DNA of 64,000 bases. It comes from Lonicera japonica. Taxonomy: Eukaryota > Streptophyta > Magnoliopsida > Dipsacales > Caprifoliaceae. The stretch covers positions 112,563 to 176,562 of the forward strand of contig JAKCWG010000783.1 of the NCBI GenBank assembly GCA_021464415.1, given 5' to 3'. The position numbers and the translations under genes were made by a program. Position 1 is the stretch's first letter, and each line of letters starts with the position of its first letter. Under the pieces are notes generated by a model that had not been told where the DNA came from, did not search any database, and saw only the letters and a program-made list of their open reading frames with translations. Below are positions 46,250-56,555 of the stretch, one piece after another.

Positions 46250-47050
46250 AAAAAGTATGCCCTAGACTTACTAAATAAAATCGGAATGTCCGCTTGTCAA
46301 CCGTCAGAGACTCCAATGGAGGAAGGATTGAAGTTAGAGGTCGAAACAGATCAAGTGCCCGTCAATAAAGGGCGCTGTCATAGATTGGTAGGAAGATTAA
46401 TCTATCTAGCACATACAAGGCCTAATATATCATATGCATTGAGTATTGTTAGTCAATTCTTGCATAATCCAAGGGAGAAGCATATGTAGGCAGTTATAAA
46501 GATTATCAGTTATCTCAAAGCAGCTCATGAAAAGGGAATCCTATTCCAAAAAAATGAGGATATCTTGAAGGTTGAAGGATACACTGATGCTGATTAAGCA
46601 GTTAATATATGTGACAGAAAGTCTACATCAAGGTACTTCACATTTGTAGAAAGAAACTTGGTCACTTGGAGAAGTAAGAAGCAAAATGTAGTATCCCGAT
46701 CAAGTGCAGAAGCAGAATATCGAGAAATGGCAGTTGGTATTCAAGAGTTATTATGGTTAAATTGCTACTGACAGATCTCGGTTTTCCGTTGGCAGAACCT
46801 ATGATGCTATATTGCGACAACAAGGCAGCATGTGATATCGCACACAATCCAGTTCAACATGATAGAACAAAGCATGTTGAAGTGGATATGTTCTTCATCA
46901 AAGAAAAGTTAGAAGAGAAAGTTATTTATGTTCCTCATGTACACTCTAAAGATCAGTTAGCGGACATACTCACCAAGGCTGTGACAAGGAAGGTATTCAC
47001 CAAGCTGACTAGCAAGTTGGGCATGTTCGATATATGTGTGCCAACTTGAG
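46250..47050 (+). pseudogene. Copia RNase H remnant
   Basis: The frame 46286-46489 (RT connection, LVGRLIYLAHTRPNISYA), then VEGYTDAD (first catalytic Asp), SRSSAEAEYR (Glu) and LYCDNKAA (Asp), and a closing ADILTKAV motif near 46960. Stops at 46487, 46597 and a frameshift at about 46760 break it. Confidence 0.85.
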
Positions 47051-47056
47051 GGGGAG
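47048..47056 (+). other. Polypurine tract of the copia element
   Basis: GAGGGGGAG directly precedes the 3' LTR; it would prime plus-strand synthesis. Confidence 0.85.
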
Positions 47057-47234
47057 TATTAGAATATATGTATAGATATGGTATAGTTGACTACCACTAT
47101 GATTCCTAGAATCATGGGATATTTTTTCCTTCAATGTATAGCTTATTCCATCCCTATTTTAGGGACCTTTGTATTCATTCATAGATATAACAATATAATT
47201 CATTCTTTATTCTCTCTCTCTCTATTCGTCAACA
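47057..47234 (+). repeat. 3' LTR of the copia element
   Basis: 178 bp, TATTAGAATATATG...TTCGTCAACA, with only a handful of differences from the 5' LTR, which indicates a fairly recent insertion. Confidence 0.9.
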
Positions 47235-47470
47235 TTAATATGTATAAGAATTGTGGACTTCCCGTGCTTTATTTATTTGGTCCTATTTGGGATTCATTCA
47301 CAATGTTTAGTTAATGTGATATTGTAATGGTAAAGTTTTTGTCCCTCACTACCTTTTTATTTTTATGTATAGCGAAACATGGGCGCGGTCACTTTGAGGC
47401 TTATGAGGTCTAATGACCCCATTTAATTATTATTTTAAATATACATATTATCAAGGTATATTTTGAATAC
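47235..47470. other. Right remainder of tandem unit 2 and intergenic DNA
   Basis: 47235-47360 continues the alignment with unit 1 beyond the copia insertion. Nothing else is recognised. Confidence 0.6.
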
Positions 47471-47574
47471 ATTTATGTAACGACCCGGTGGCACCTCAGT
47501 ACGATATTGTCCGCTTTGGGTAGCGTCCAGCCAGGCTTCAACCCCAGAACATCTACCCTCACGGCTTTGTTTCT

Positions 47575-47690
47575 TGGAGCTCACGACCAACTTCCTAGGA
47601 GGTCACCCATCCTGGGATTGCTCTTGCTCTCTACTTGCTTAACTTCGGAGTTATTATGGGATCCGAAGCCAGTGAGCCCCCAAAAGGCCT
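47575..47690 (-). repeat. 5S-rRNA-derived segment in the Cassandra 3' LTR
   Basis: The minus strand resembles the conserved part of plant 5S rRNA (CGGATCCCATAA.AACTCCGAAGTTAAG ... GGATGGGTGACCTCC), which holds the RNA polymerase III internal promoter. It is degenerate and not a functional 5S gene. Confidence 0.85.
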
Positions 47691-47876
47691 CGTACTTAAT
47701 TAGCGACCAATTCTTACTAATATGGGTCTCCAAGGATCCCCCATCTTTCGATGTGGGATGCTCCCTTTGAGCTACAATTCCTCCTCCCAAGGGAGTACTC
47801 CTCGCTCGCATGGCGTTACATCCTTCCCCCCAAGGAAATCGACGTCCTCGTCGACACATCGTACTCTGCGGGGTCC

Positions 47877-47888
47877 GCTCTGATACCA
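47877..47888 (-). other. Cassandra primer-binding site
   Basis: Minus-strand TGGTATCAGAGC, the exact initiator-methionine tRNA complement, two bases from the 5' LTR. Confidence 0.9.
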
Positions 47889-47989
47889 TTTGTAACGACC
47901 CGGTCGCACCTTAGTACGATATTGTCCGCTTTTGGTAGCGTCCAGCCAGGCTTCAGCCCCGGAACATCTACCCTCACGGCGTTGTTTCT

Positions 47990-48105
47990 GCGAGCTCACA
48001 ATCAATTTTCCAGGCGGTCACCCATCTTGGGATTGCTCTAGCCCTCTACTCACTTAACTTCGGAGTTCTTATGGGATCCGAAGGCAGTGAGCCCCGAAAA
48101 GGCCT
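47990..48105 (-). repeat. 5S-rRNA-derived segment in the Cassandra 5' LTR
   Basis: Same 5S-like text as in the other LTR, with AACTCCGAAGTTAAG and GATGGGTGACC preserved. Confidence 0.85.
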
Positions 48106-48240
48106 CGTACTTAATTAGTGACCAATTCTTACTAATATGGGTCTCCAAGGATCCCCCATCTTCCGATGTGGGATGCTCCCTTTGAGCTACAATTCCTCTT
48201 CCCGAGGGAGTACTCCTCGCTCGCAGGGCGTCCCAATTTA

Positions 48241-51150
48241 GGCTTATGTGTATAAATGACATTACTTAAATTTAGAAAAAAAATAGTTAATAACGGGATC
48301 AAATTGTGCCAAAACAAAAAACAAATGTATCCCAAGCATACTTTTAGAGGAAATGCTCTTCAACCCAAAACATGTTCCATGTTCCAAAAATCAGGCCCCA
48401 GCTGCATTTTGATTGATACAAATGCATTTAGGGTCGTGTTTTTCTAGACTGGTTAGCATTGTTTTTTCTTAATTTTTTTGGATTGATAATCTAGTTACTC
48501 TAGTTGCAAGAGATTGATGATGCACTATTAGTTAAATGATTTATCTATAGTGATATTCAATATATAAACTTATAAATTGCATTTAGTTATAAAAAAGAGT
48601 GGATTCTAACTTGGGTTAGATATGCATGTATAGGAATAATCTTCACATACGTTGTAGTAAGTTACAAATCTTTTGTAGTCCCGTCTTGAAAAAATGTCAC
48701 AATAAAATATTCCCCTAACGTTGTCTGGAAAAACAATTTATTTTTTAGAGTTGCTGCCACACTTTTCCTTAACATGCGTGATGCGTGTACATGGTAACTC
48801 GTCAACATATATTCACATCAAGCTCTTGAGGCTGAAATATTTCTAGCTTCTCAAACATGCATGTTTACCTCTTCGGCATGAAATTTTTAACATTTTTCGT
48901 ACTATCATCCGCTAGGTAGTAATATTATTGATTTGGCCCAACATTATTAATTCCTATAGGGTGATTTTACTGTAAAAATCTTTGTGGAGGTTTTTCCTAT
49001 CCTATATATAGAAGGAGCAGGAAAAAAAATATGTGCTTGTTAATTAGGCTCTATTTAATAATAAGATAAAAAATGATAGGAAAAATAATAGATTTGTGTG
49101 AGATACTCTCCATTTTTTATGAAGAGATTTCTTCTATCCTTTTTTATTATTTGCAGAATACTTTTCTTTCTCACCACTCAAAGAAATTTTTTTGGTAGAA
49201 AAAACAATCAAGAAAATATGTCACTCAATTTATATTCAACTTCTTACACAAATTATTGTTTTTCTCATCATTTTACTTCTTAGCAATTGTAGCACCGTTA
49301 ATTATTATAGTACAATTCAAATTATTATAAACGAGGCGCTCTTAATTATTATAGTAGAAATAAAAATAAGGAAAGATGAGTGAAAATAAAATGGATTAAG
49401 TGGATGTCATGCATATTCCGTTTCCTTCCGCGCAAACCCTAAAAATACATTGCCATAAATTCAACATCTGCACTTCGTAGATCATTTCATAATCATTTTT
49501 TTCTTTGTGGAAAATCATTCTACTTAATGAAATTAATTCTCATTATAACGATGAAACGTTGACGTTTAGTTCGTCTACTTAGGAGCAGAAGAGTGACAAT
49601 GGAAGAAATAGAAAGCTCCAAAGATAATCACTGGATATAACTTTTCTTAGTATTATTTTATCCAAGAAGAATACTAGTGCTTGGTTATGAAATTCGATTT
49701 TAATTCCTAATTAGGAAACTCTTATCCTTGAAATGAGTTACATAAATATGAATAAAATTTTCTTAGGTGGGTAGATTTTTTGACACTTGTAACCGCCACA
49801 AAATATCTTTAGGTGACACCTACAATTTTCATTATCGAAATTATGATAGTTCAGTAAAGAATAACTAAAGTAAAAACAACTAAAAACAAAAAGTTACTTA
49901 ACCACAAAATGTGTTCAGTTGTTTGAGTACCACTGAGTTCAATCTCTGGAGTTGATAATTGTGACCAGTGACAGACTCAAATCCATGAGTAAGGATTAGT
50001 CGAGATGTGCGAAATCTGAAATTCACACCTCATGGCATAGGTCAGGAAGAAAAAAAAATTATTTGAGTCAGATTTTTTTTTTATTTTGTAGAAAGTGAAA
50101 ATCAAGTTAAATATATTGTACTTTTTGGTAATGAACCTGAAAAAGAATTTACACTTTGTTTGGTGCATTAGTTTACTAGTACAAGCACAAATGTGATGAA
50201 CTTAGAAATCCTAGTTTACTAGTACAAGTACAAATGTGATGAACTTAGAAATCCTATTATTCTAATTTGGTGGGCTTCGTCTCTTCCTCGTGTTGCTTCT
50301 TTCGTTTTGTGTAATATGTCGTTCCTTCTTATTTATAGTTTAAATTTCATTAGTGATGCATTGTTTATTTTTTTCAAAAATTAATGTTTTTTGGACACGG
50401 TCCTTTTTTCTTTTCTTTTCATTTTTTAAATCACACAATCTCTACTTTTTTAAAAGATGTGGTCCCTCAGGTTCGGTATATGTGATTTCTAGGACACAAG
50501 TACAGTACTTATTAACCGAAATTTTTCAGTAACAATTATTATATCTGTGACCGATAAACCATCGATATTCAAGTCCTACATGTATTATTTTGTGGGCTTA
50601 TTTAAGAATATCCATTACTAGCTTATATCTCACAATGGTGGAAGTGATCGATTTAGGTTTTGTGGAGGGAGAAGAAACACGGGCAATGGAAGAGAAGATT
50701 GTGAGAAGAAATGTGATTTAGGGTTTGTGATATGTGGGAGAGAATTTGTAGTATTATGGGGTGAGACGAATAATGTTGTGGGTTTATTTAAGAACACCCA
50801 AGTGTTATTTCTCTTCTCTTTCTTAATAAAAATGTATTATCATAATAATATGTCATTTATGAAATTAATTTTTTTATAATTGCGCTCCGCAAAACTCAAA
50901 ATCTTATCATGGATTCAAATGTTGGACACTTTGGATTCAAGTTGAATAATATTTACGACAGTTCAAGTCAAAAATTTGAATCAGCAATTAATTCATATGA
51001 GATGGAATCACTCTCAAATTTCATGTACAAAATACCATTGTCTTCCAAATGAAGAAAAGAAAGAAAACATTCAAAGGTAACCAAGACTTATAAAGCATAC
51101 AAATTTGAGGAACAATATGAAAGAAGCATTATATTTTTATTTCTTTCTTG
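48241..51150. other. AT-rich intergenic DNA
   Basis: No gene is supported. It includes a 42-bp tandem duplication (50169-50253). At 49040-49130, text resembling 34060-34150 (ATAGATTTGTGTGA within a GATAA.AAAATGATAGG context) suggests copies of one unclassified repeat. Confidence 0.55.
50169..50253. repeat. 42-bp tandem duplication
   Basis: TAGTTTACTAGTACAAG(C/T)ACAAATG... through TTAGAAATCC occurs twice head to tail with one visible difference. Confidence 0.95.
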
Positions 51151-51152
51151 CA

Positions 51153-51998
51153 TTAATGAATGAATAATAATACCACAATAGTTTTGTATAGAAAGGTAAA
51201 ACTACTTCCATAACGACCATGGCGTAGCCTAGAACAAGCTACATAAAACAAGATAATGCTGAGCAATATGGTAAATGCGAAAAGCAAAATGTAAAAAATA
51301 TAACCATTATTTGAATGACCGGAATTACGAATAGTACTACTGTCAAACTTAGGGTTTCTCCCGTACAACTTTTGTATCCTTTTTACGTCTTCAGCAGTCA
51401 GGTCCACTATCTTCTCTACACCTTGAGACGAGTACATTACGGAATACGGATCTGACGAGTGATTCTCCAGCCCGAGTATATGCCCGATCTCATGAATTGC
51501 TACTGATTCTAAATCAACGTCCCTCCTTGATTTTAATGAATCCAAATCGACGAACCACGCTATATCCGCATTTATGTGAATCTGCCCCTCCTCCAGGTCA
51601 GAAGCATGTGCCAATTCAAATCCCTTGGGCCCATCAAAAGGAATGCTGCAGTCTTTATGGTGCCCGCTATAAAACCCGATTTTAATATCGGCCGCATAGT
51701 ATGAATTCGCGTCCACGAAGTTCACCGGTATCACTGCTGACCACCGCGAGAAAGACCGCTGGAAGACGGCTTTTATGTCGGACAATCTAGCTGTGCGAAT
51801 TATATGTTTTGGGGAAAAGGCGTAACTTAACGTTATGGGATCTGGTGTGTGCCCCACTGTAGTATGCCGCCGACGTGGCCGCCTTTTTTGTCGTCGACCT
51901 CGAAGGTTGACGGGAGGTCTAATAATGTTCTTAGCTAAATACCAATACTGGGAGAAAAATAATGGGAAGGAAAAGGTTTTACAACTAAATTCAAACAT
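51153..51998 (-). CDS. Plant matrix metalloproteinase (matrixin, M10A), N-terminally reduced
   Basis: 281 residues. The catalytic domain starts near residue 53 (PDPITLSYAF) and holds structural metal-site residues and the zinc helix HEIGHILGLENHSS followed by a Met-turn (SVMYSS). After LTAEDVKRIQKLYG comes a Ser/Asn-rich stem and a C-terminal hydrophobic helix (GYIFYILLFAFTILLSIILF), so it would be anchored at the plasma membrane facing the cell wall, as other plant MMPs are. Odd points: plant MMPs are usually 340-380 residues with a signal peptide, a propeptide and the cysteine switch PRCGVPD; here only a short hydrophobic N-terminus and a RPPVN stretch precede a basic linker. The zinc motif has one extra residue, so the third His is at position 12 of HExxHxxGxxH rather than 11. 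The start is the first ATG of the open frame; the true start could be an upstream exon. It is a single-exon gene as typical of the family. Confidence 0.75.
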   Translation of the reverse strand: MFEFSCKTFSFPLFFSQYWYLAKNIIRPPVNLRGRRQKRRPRRRHTTVGHTPDPITLSYAFSPKHIIRTARLSDIKAVFQRSFSRWSAVIPVNFVDANSYYAADIKIGFYSGHHKDCSIPFDGPKGFELAHASDLEEGQIHINADIAWFVDLDSLKSRRDVDLESVAIHEIGHILGLENHSSDPYSVMYSSQGVEKIVDLTAEDVKRIQKLYGRNPKFDSSTIRNSGHSNNGYIFYILLFAFTILLSIILFYVACSRLRHGRYGSSFTFLYKTIVVLLFIH

Positions 51999-51999
51999 T

Positions 52000-52302
52000 G
52001 ATGAACTTAAGAAGACGAAAGTAAAAAGGGGGAGGTGTGTTGGGTAATCTGCCGCTAGCTTAAGAGATAGTAAAATAGTACGGTATAGAAATTTTAAGTA
52101 AGAGAGTGGGTTAATTTATATTAAGGGTAAGGAAAGTGTATTTAACATAGGAATAGGAGTTTTAATTGAAAAAGGATTAGGCTTTATAGAAAGCTTTCCT
52201 TAATATAATGAACGTTGGTTCTATTAGTAAAAGAATTGTAATTATTGTCATAGTAATGTGTCACACTAAAAATATATAGTATAATTTTTTAAAGTAATAC
52301 CA
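52000..52302 (-). promoter_or_regulatory. Upstream region of the matrixin gene
   Basis: On the minus strand a possible TATA stretch (TTAATATAAATTAACCC, 52128-52112) lies about 120 bp upstream of the start codon. Confidence 0.3.
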
Positions 52303-52790
52303 TACGAGCATCTCTAACTGTAGTGTAAAAATTGTTGTATAAATCGTATGTATCAAACCACTTTTACACAAATCTTGAAATCTAAAAAATATATGCTTCA
52401 ATAGTACTTTTTTAAAATTTTATGTAAAATTTGAATGAACCATTAAGATTCCGAGTATGAATGATATCATTTTGTGTAATTATTATTATTATTATTATTA
52501 TCATTATTATTATATTTTTAAAATTTTTGTATACAAGATCTTATAATGACAATAGATCTTGATTTATTGGTCTTGATGAGCATATTTCAAAAATAAAAAT
52601 TTTAATAAAATATGTATTTTATATTAGAAGTTATTAAATTTAAAAGTTTTATAAAAAAAGACTAGGGAGAGGAAAAGATGATATGGCTATGTAAACTTAG
52701 AGTGTAAAAGACTATTGGAAAATAAACTTTTTAGAGTATAAATTATATACATAATTATAATATATACTATTGCTGGAGATCTTAAGTTTT
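52303..52790. mobile_element. MITE of the GAGCATCTCYAAC type
   Basis: The left end GAGCATCTCTAACTGTAGTG and the inverted right end AAGATCTCCAGCAATAGTA form an imperfect terminal repeat of about 25-30 bp. The interior is AT-rich with an ATT microsatellite (52483-52512). A truncated relative is at 24550-24830. Target duplication is unclear. Confidence 0.5.
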
Positions 52791-54509
52791 GTTTACAATT
52801 TAGAAAAAAAATTGATAATACTCAAAGGCTTTGACCGGACAAAAGGGCCAAATTTTGAAGGGCAAAAGCCTCGAGATTTAATATTGCAATTTTTTAACTA
52901 ATTCTACATGCGACCCACCAAATTGCAGTTGTATTAGATAGTAGTTCGTAATACAAGTCAAAATCTTTACTTATTTTTAAAAAGCATTTTTTTATATATA
53001 TAATTATTTATCTCTTATATATAATTAAAATTTAAAATCAGTGCCCATTACCCTGTATTGTATAGATCTATTTTAAATTTATAAATGACACCAACATATG
53101 ATATTAAAAACTCGTGATAAAATCAAATAACACAAATATTATTAACATGCGTTCTTAAAGTATATATATTTCAAGAGCAAGTAGGATAGTCTAGTTTGAG
53201 ACACGCCAACTTAGATTTGGAAAAGTTTAACTTCGAGTCTCACTATGATTAAAATTGAATATTCTAATCTAAACCGTAGATGTGTCAACATAAATTCAAA
53301 TTTAAGGTGGCATTATAATATAGCTTGAAGCATTGATCACTTTAGGGTAGCATTAACTATAGTTTACGTGGCTAACTTTTTTATTATTTTTGATGTCACT
53401 GATTTTGATGGTTGGAGAAAGTTGAGAGAGAAGTGTATCGGATGTGATATTTTTTAATGATATATTGCCATGGTCTCAATTTAACAATCTATCTTTGAAT
53501 TTAGTTATATTAAAGCCGTTAATTTTAAAAGAATAAAAATTAATTGCTCATGAATATCGTGCGTGCTAAGGGTATATTTAAGGAAACTAATTCTCATACA
53601 GACACTCATTTTTTCTATTTAGACTATCCTCAACATAAATAACCCTTAATGTACATGTGCTCTTAGAGAAACTTTTTCACACTACTTATTAATTAGATAT
53701 GTGGGACTTTGGTAGTAGGAAACAAAGAATAAAATTTTAATTCAGGATGAAAGGTTTATTCCTATGTTTTGTTGCCATAGGCACGGGTTACTTTAGTAAA
53801 TTCAAATTTAATTAAAATAATATAATACTATATTTTCACTCAACTATGTAGGCAAAATATCCGGATTTCGCTCCTCTGAAGTTTGGGAAACCAACTGTAC
53901 CGGTGATGTTGCCATAATTTTGGCTGTTGACGTTAAATGAACATTCTTCATTTTGCCACTTTATTTTAATACTTGAATTTCATCTGAACAATGCCATATC
54001 TACAACCATCAAGAGAATGGCGTTTTTGTTTTTGCAATGACTATGACAGAGCTTCTCTCTCTCTCTCAAACGATCTTCATACTTTTTAATTATTTTTCAA
54101 TTATTCATTCTTCCAGAGCCCAAATACTTTTTCATCTCTCACAAAAAAATTAAATAATCCAAATTAGTGTATATATAAGTTGGTAATAAAATAATGAAAT
54201 TGCTTGTTATGGATTTGCCCTTGTTTCATCACTTAGAATCGCCCAAAGATTTAATCTTTGGTTTAAATGCAATCTTCAATTGAATAAAGAATATATTACA
54301 GATTTGACATATCTACAACTACTAAAGTAAAATGATCCCCCTTTGAACATGAATATGCCACGTGTCAAATAGAGGAAGTTTCTTCATTAATACATAATTA
54401 ATACTTTTTTAATCTAATGTTATTTATCTAATATAATGTAAGTATTTAACTCCTAATCAAATAAATTCCTCCATTAGTACATATTTAATACTTTTTTAAT
54501 CTAATGCTA
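52791..54509. other. AT-rich intergenic DNA
   Basis: No gene is seen. Bases 54372-54428 and 54466-54517 share CATTA.TACATA.TTAATACTTTTTTAATCTAATG, a direct repeat at the left border of the probable Helitron. Confidence 0.55.
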
Positions 54510-56115
54510 TCTATATACTATTATAGTATTATGGAGGAAGTTCCTCCATTAATAAGTTATTTACAAAATAATAATAACATACTCTTTCTTTTTCCATTCA
54601 TGAATGCATGTTTTTTCTACATCAATTTCAATATTATATAATTAGATTACATATTTACAATTAATGATCTTTAATACATTCTTATCAATCTAGCCCATTA
54701 ATATTTTTCCACGTCCCATCGACTCTTATTTTTATGCATAGATGAAAGTGCATTCTACCATACACTTATCTTTCTATATTTATAGGAGGAAGTGCATTAA
54801 ATTTAGTATTTCCATTTAATTAGAATAGCTTTAATTAATGTTAATGTTTGCACACTCCTTTTTGGCTCCTATGCAAGTTTTGTGATTATTTAATAATAAT
54901 TGGAAATCATGCATGTCTCTTCCTCTTCTCCAAGTTCACCATTATTAACTAAAAACTAAGCATGAAGAAATTATATGGTCTTCCTCTTCATTCCCTTTAA
55001 TTTAATTGTATAAATGACTTGCAATTCTCGACTATCTATATCTCATATAAATGACTCTTGCAATTCTCCACTATCTATATCTATATATATACATTAATGA
55101 TAGCAAGTTCTATTTAATTTCTATAAACACCAATTGTAACTTTTGATTTTTGTTCGATTAAAATTCTCTCTCCCTCGCTATAAATGTACATACTACATAA
55201 TGCCTTACATTGATCTTTCATTCAAGGGGAATTGTTTTTATATTTTCTTTTTTATACCTATGGGCATGCTTTTTAAGTGCCCAAAATTGCAGAAAGATTA
55301 AAGCTAGCAAAATTATATGTTAATTCCGTAGTTTCTCTCTCGCTCTCTCTAAATCTTTAGATTAAGTACACATGATTTGTGTAAAACTTCTAATTCTTTT
55401 CCTTTTCATTGCAGCCCATCAATCGGTATAGCAGAACAAGTGACAAACAATGTTAGATCATCCAACTGTCATTAAGATCAAACATCGATAGGCCATCTTT
55501 TGAGTGCGACATTTTTAACTTGAGATATCCAAGTCTCAATAATATTGCCTTTGTGATGAATTCCATGGTTTATGTGACTTTGTAGGTACCTCTATAAAAA
55601 TCTATTTTTAACATTATTAATTATATGTAAAAATATCTAGCTATTTCAGATATTTCAATGTAATGCCTCAACATACTGCATTTCCTGGATTGACTTAAAA
55701 ATTCTTTAGTAGTTGTGTTGTCCCCAACTTCTTCATGAAATTGTTTACATTGCAGTTCAATTATATGGATTTCTTATTTTCTTTACATGTTAAATTTTCA
55801 TTCCTACGTACTGTATGTTGATTCATGTAATTTCAATTTAAAAAATATTTTTTTATTTTCAAATTAAATGCAATTAATATGACACATAAAAGTTCTAAGA
55901 AATTTTACGACATTTACCTTTGATTGTCATGCTTTGAAATTTTTGTTATGTTTTGTGTTCATCCATATAAGCCTTAATTAAGAAGTGAAATTCTAGAAGA
56001 AAGAAAAATATAATATCACTCCATGATTATGCTTTCGAATCCAATACTTTCATTTTAAAATGCATATATATCTACATATGTAAGACGCCCACGCATCGCG
56101 TGGGTTACGAACTAG
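54510..56115 (+). mobile_element. Probable non-autonomous Helitron
   Basis: The 3' end has the hairpin CCCACGCATCGCGTGGG (56088-56104), seven bases, then CTAG|T (56112-56115), the standard Helitron terminus. A plausible 5' end is A|TCTATATACTATTATAG at 54510, which has the TC start and the A host base. The 1.6-kb interior is AT-rich without Rep/helicase. The 3' end is well supported, the 5' end less so. Confidence 0.55.
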
Positions 56116-56133
56116 TATACATACATAAGATTT

Positions 56134-56555
56134 TGTTAAAAAATAATTTGTAATTAATTAGTATGCATTTAGAAATTCTAAAAGTCAAGCAATGCATTTA
56201 TTAGTCTCTTGTGTTACCAAAGTGTAATTAATCAAGAGCCTAGAATGATCTAAGACACACTACATAAACAAGATCTAGAAGATCAAGTTAGTAAAATTAA
56301 GGCACAGTCTCTTGTATCAAGCTGTTCAATTTCCTGCTACCTTTTGCTGAATCCAACAAATTTGGTATCAAAGCAATATTAACAAATGGCAACCACTAAT
56401 CCAAATGCAACTGGGTTTAATTATGCCCAAGTTTAATTCTAGTTTTAGACGGCGAAAGCTATAATATTTGGAGTCTCCAAATGAAGACTTTCTTCATCTC
56501 TCAAAATGTGTGGGAACTTGTCGAAGAAGGATACAATGAACCAGAGTCCACATCC
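56134..56555 (+). mobile_element. Copia element, 5' end, interrupted by an Athila-like element
   Basis: A 225-bp LTR (56134-56358, TGTTAAAA...ATCCAACA) is followed by primer-binding-site text TGGTATCAAAGC (56363-56374) and a gag start at 56386 (MATTNPNATG). After a frameshift, LDGESYNIWSLQMKTFF and SQNVWELVEEGY are the conserved N-terminal gag motifs of copia. The element is cut at 56555 by the Athila-like LTR; its continuation lies beyond the window. Confidence 0.75.
56386..56555 (+). pseudogene. Copia gag, 5' fragment
   Basis: The start codon opens a frame that ends at TAA near 56434 because of a small frameshift; the shifted frame then continues with the W-x-x-x-M-K motif and W-E-L-V-E-E-G-Y. 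Truncated by insertion at 56555. Confidence 0.7.

Larger units (their letters stand above)
40939..47234 (+). mobile_element. Ty1/copia retrotransposon with both LTRs, split by a solo LTR
   Basis: LTRs at 40939-41114 and 47057-47234 are nearly identical, and the 5-bp duplication TTAAT (40934-40938 and 47235-47239) flanks the element. The primer-binding site TGGTATCAGAGG follows the 5' LTR and the polypurine tract GAGGGGGAG precedes the 3' LTR. The domain order is protease, integrase, reverse transcriptase, RNase H, as in copia. Without the 1,650-bp solo LTR and its duplication the element is about 4.64 kb. It has several stops and frameshifts and a very reduced gag. Confidence 0.95.
47476..48235 (-). 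mobile_element. Cassandra TRIM retrotransposon (complete)
   Basis: Two LTRs of 345 bp each (47476-47820 and 47891-48235) flank a 70-bp internal region, with 5-bp duplication ATTTA (47471-47475 and 48236-48240). On the minus strand the internal region starts with the primer-binding site TGGTATCAGAGC. Each LTR contains an antisense match to plant 5S rRNA (AGGAGGTCACCCATCCTGG..., CTTAACTTCGGAGTT.TTATGGGATCCG), which defines Cassandra. It encodes no protein and must be mobilised by other elements. The outer end of the right LTR has decayed (GTCCCA for GTTACA). Confidence 0.95.

Noticed and set aside
47575..48105. Functional 5S rRNA genes
   Set aside because: The 5S-like stretches are diverged and lie in paired LTRs with a primer-binding site, so they are Cassandra components.
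47507..48335. Several ORFs on both strands
   Set aside because: They lie in the Cassandra LTRs, which are non-coding by nature, and repeat in both LTR copies.
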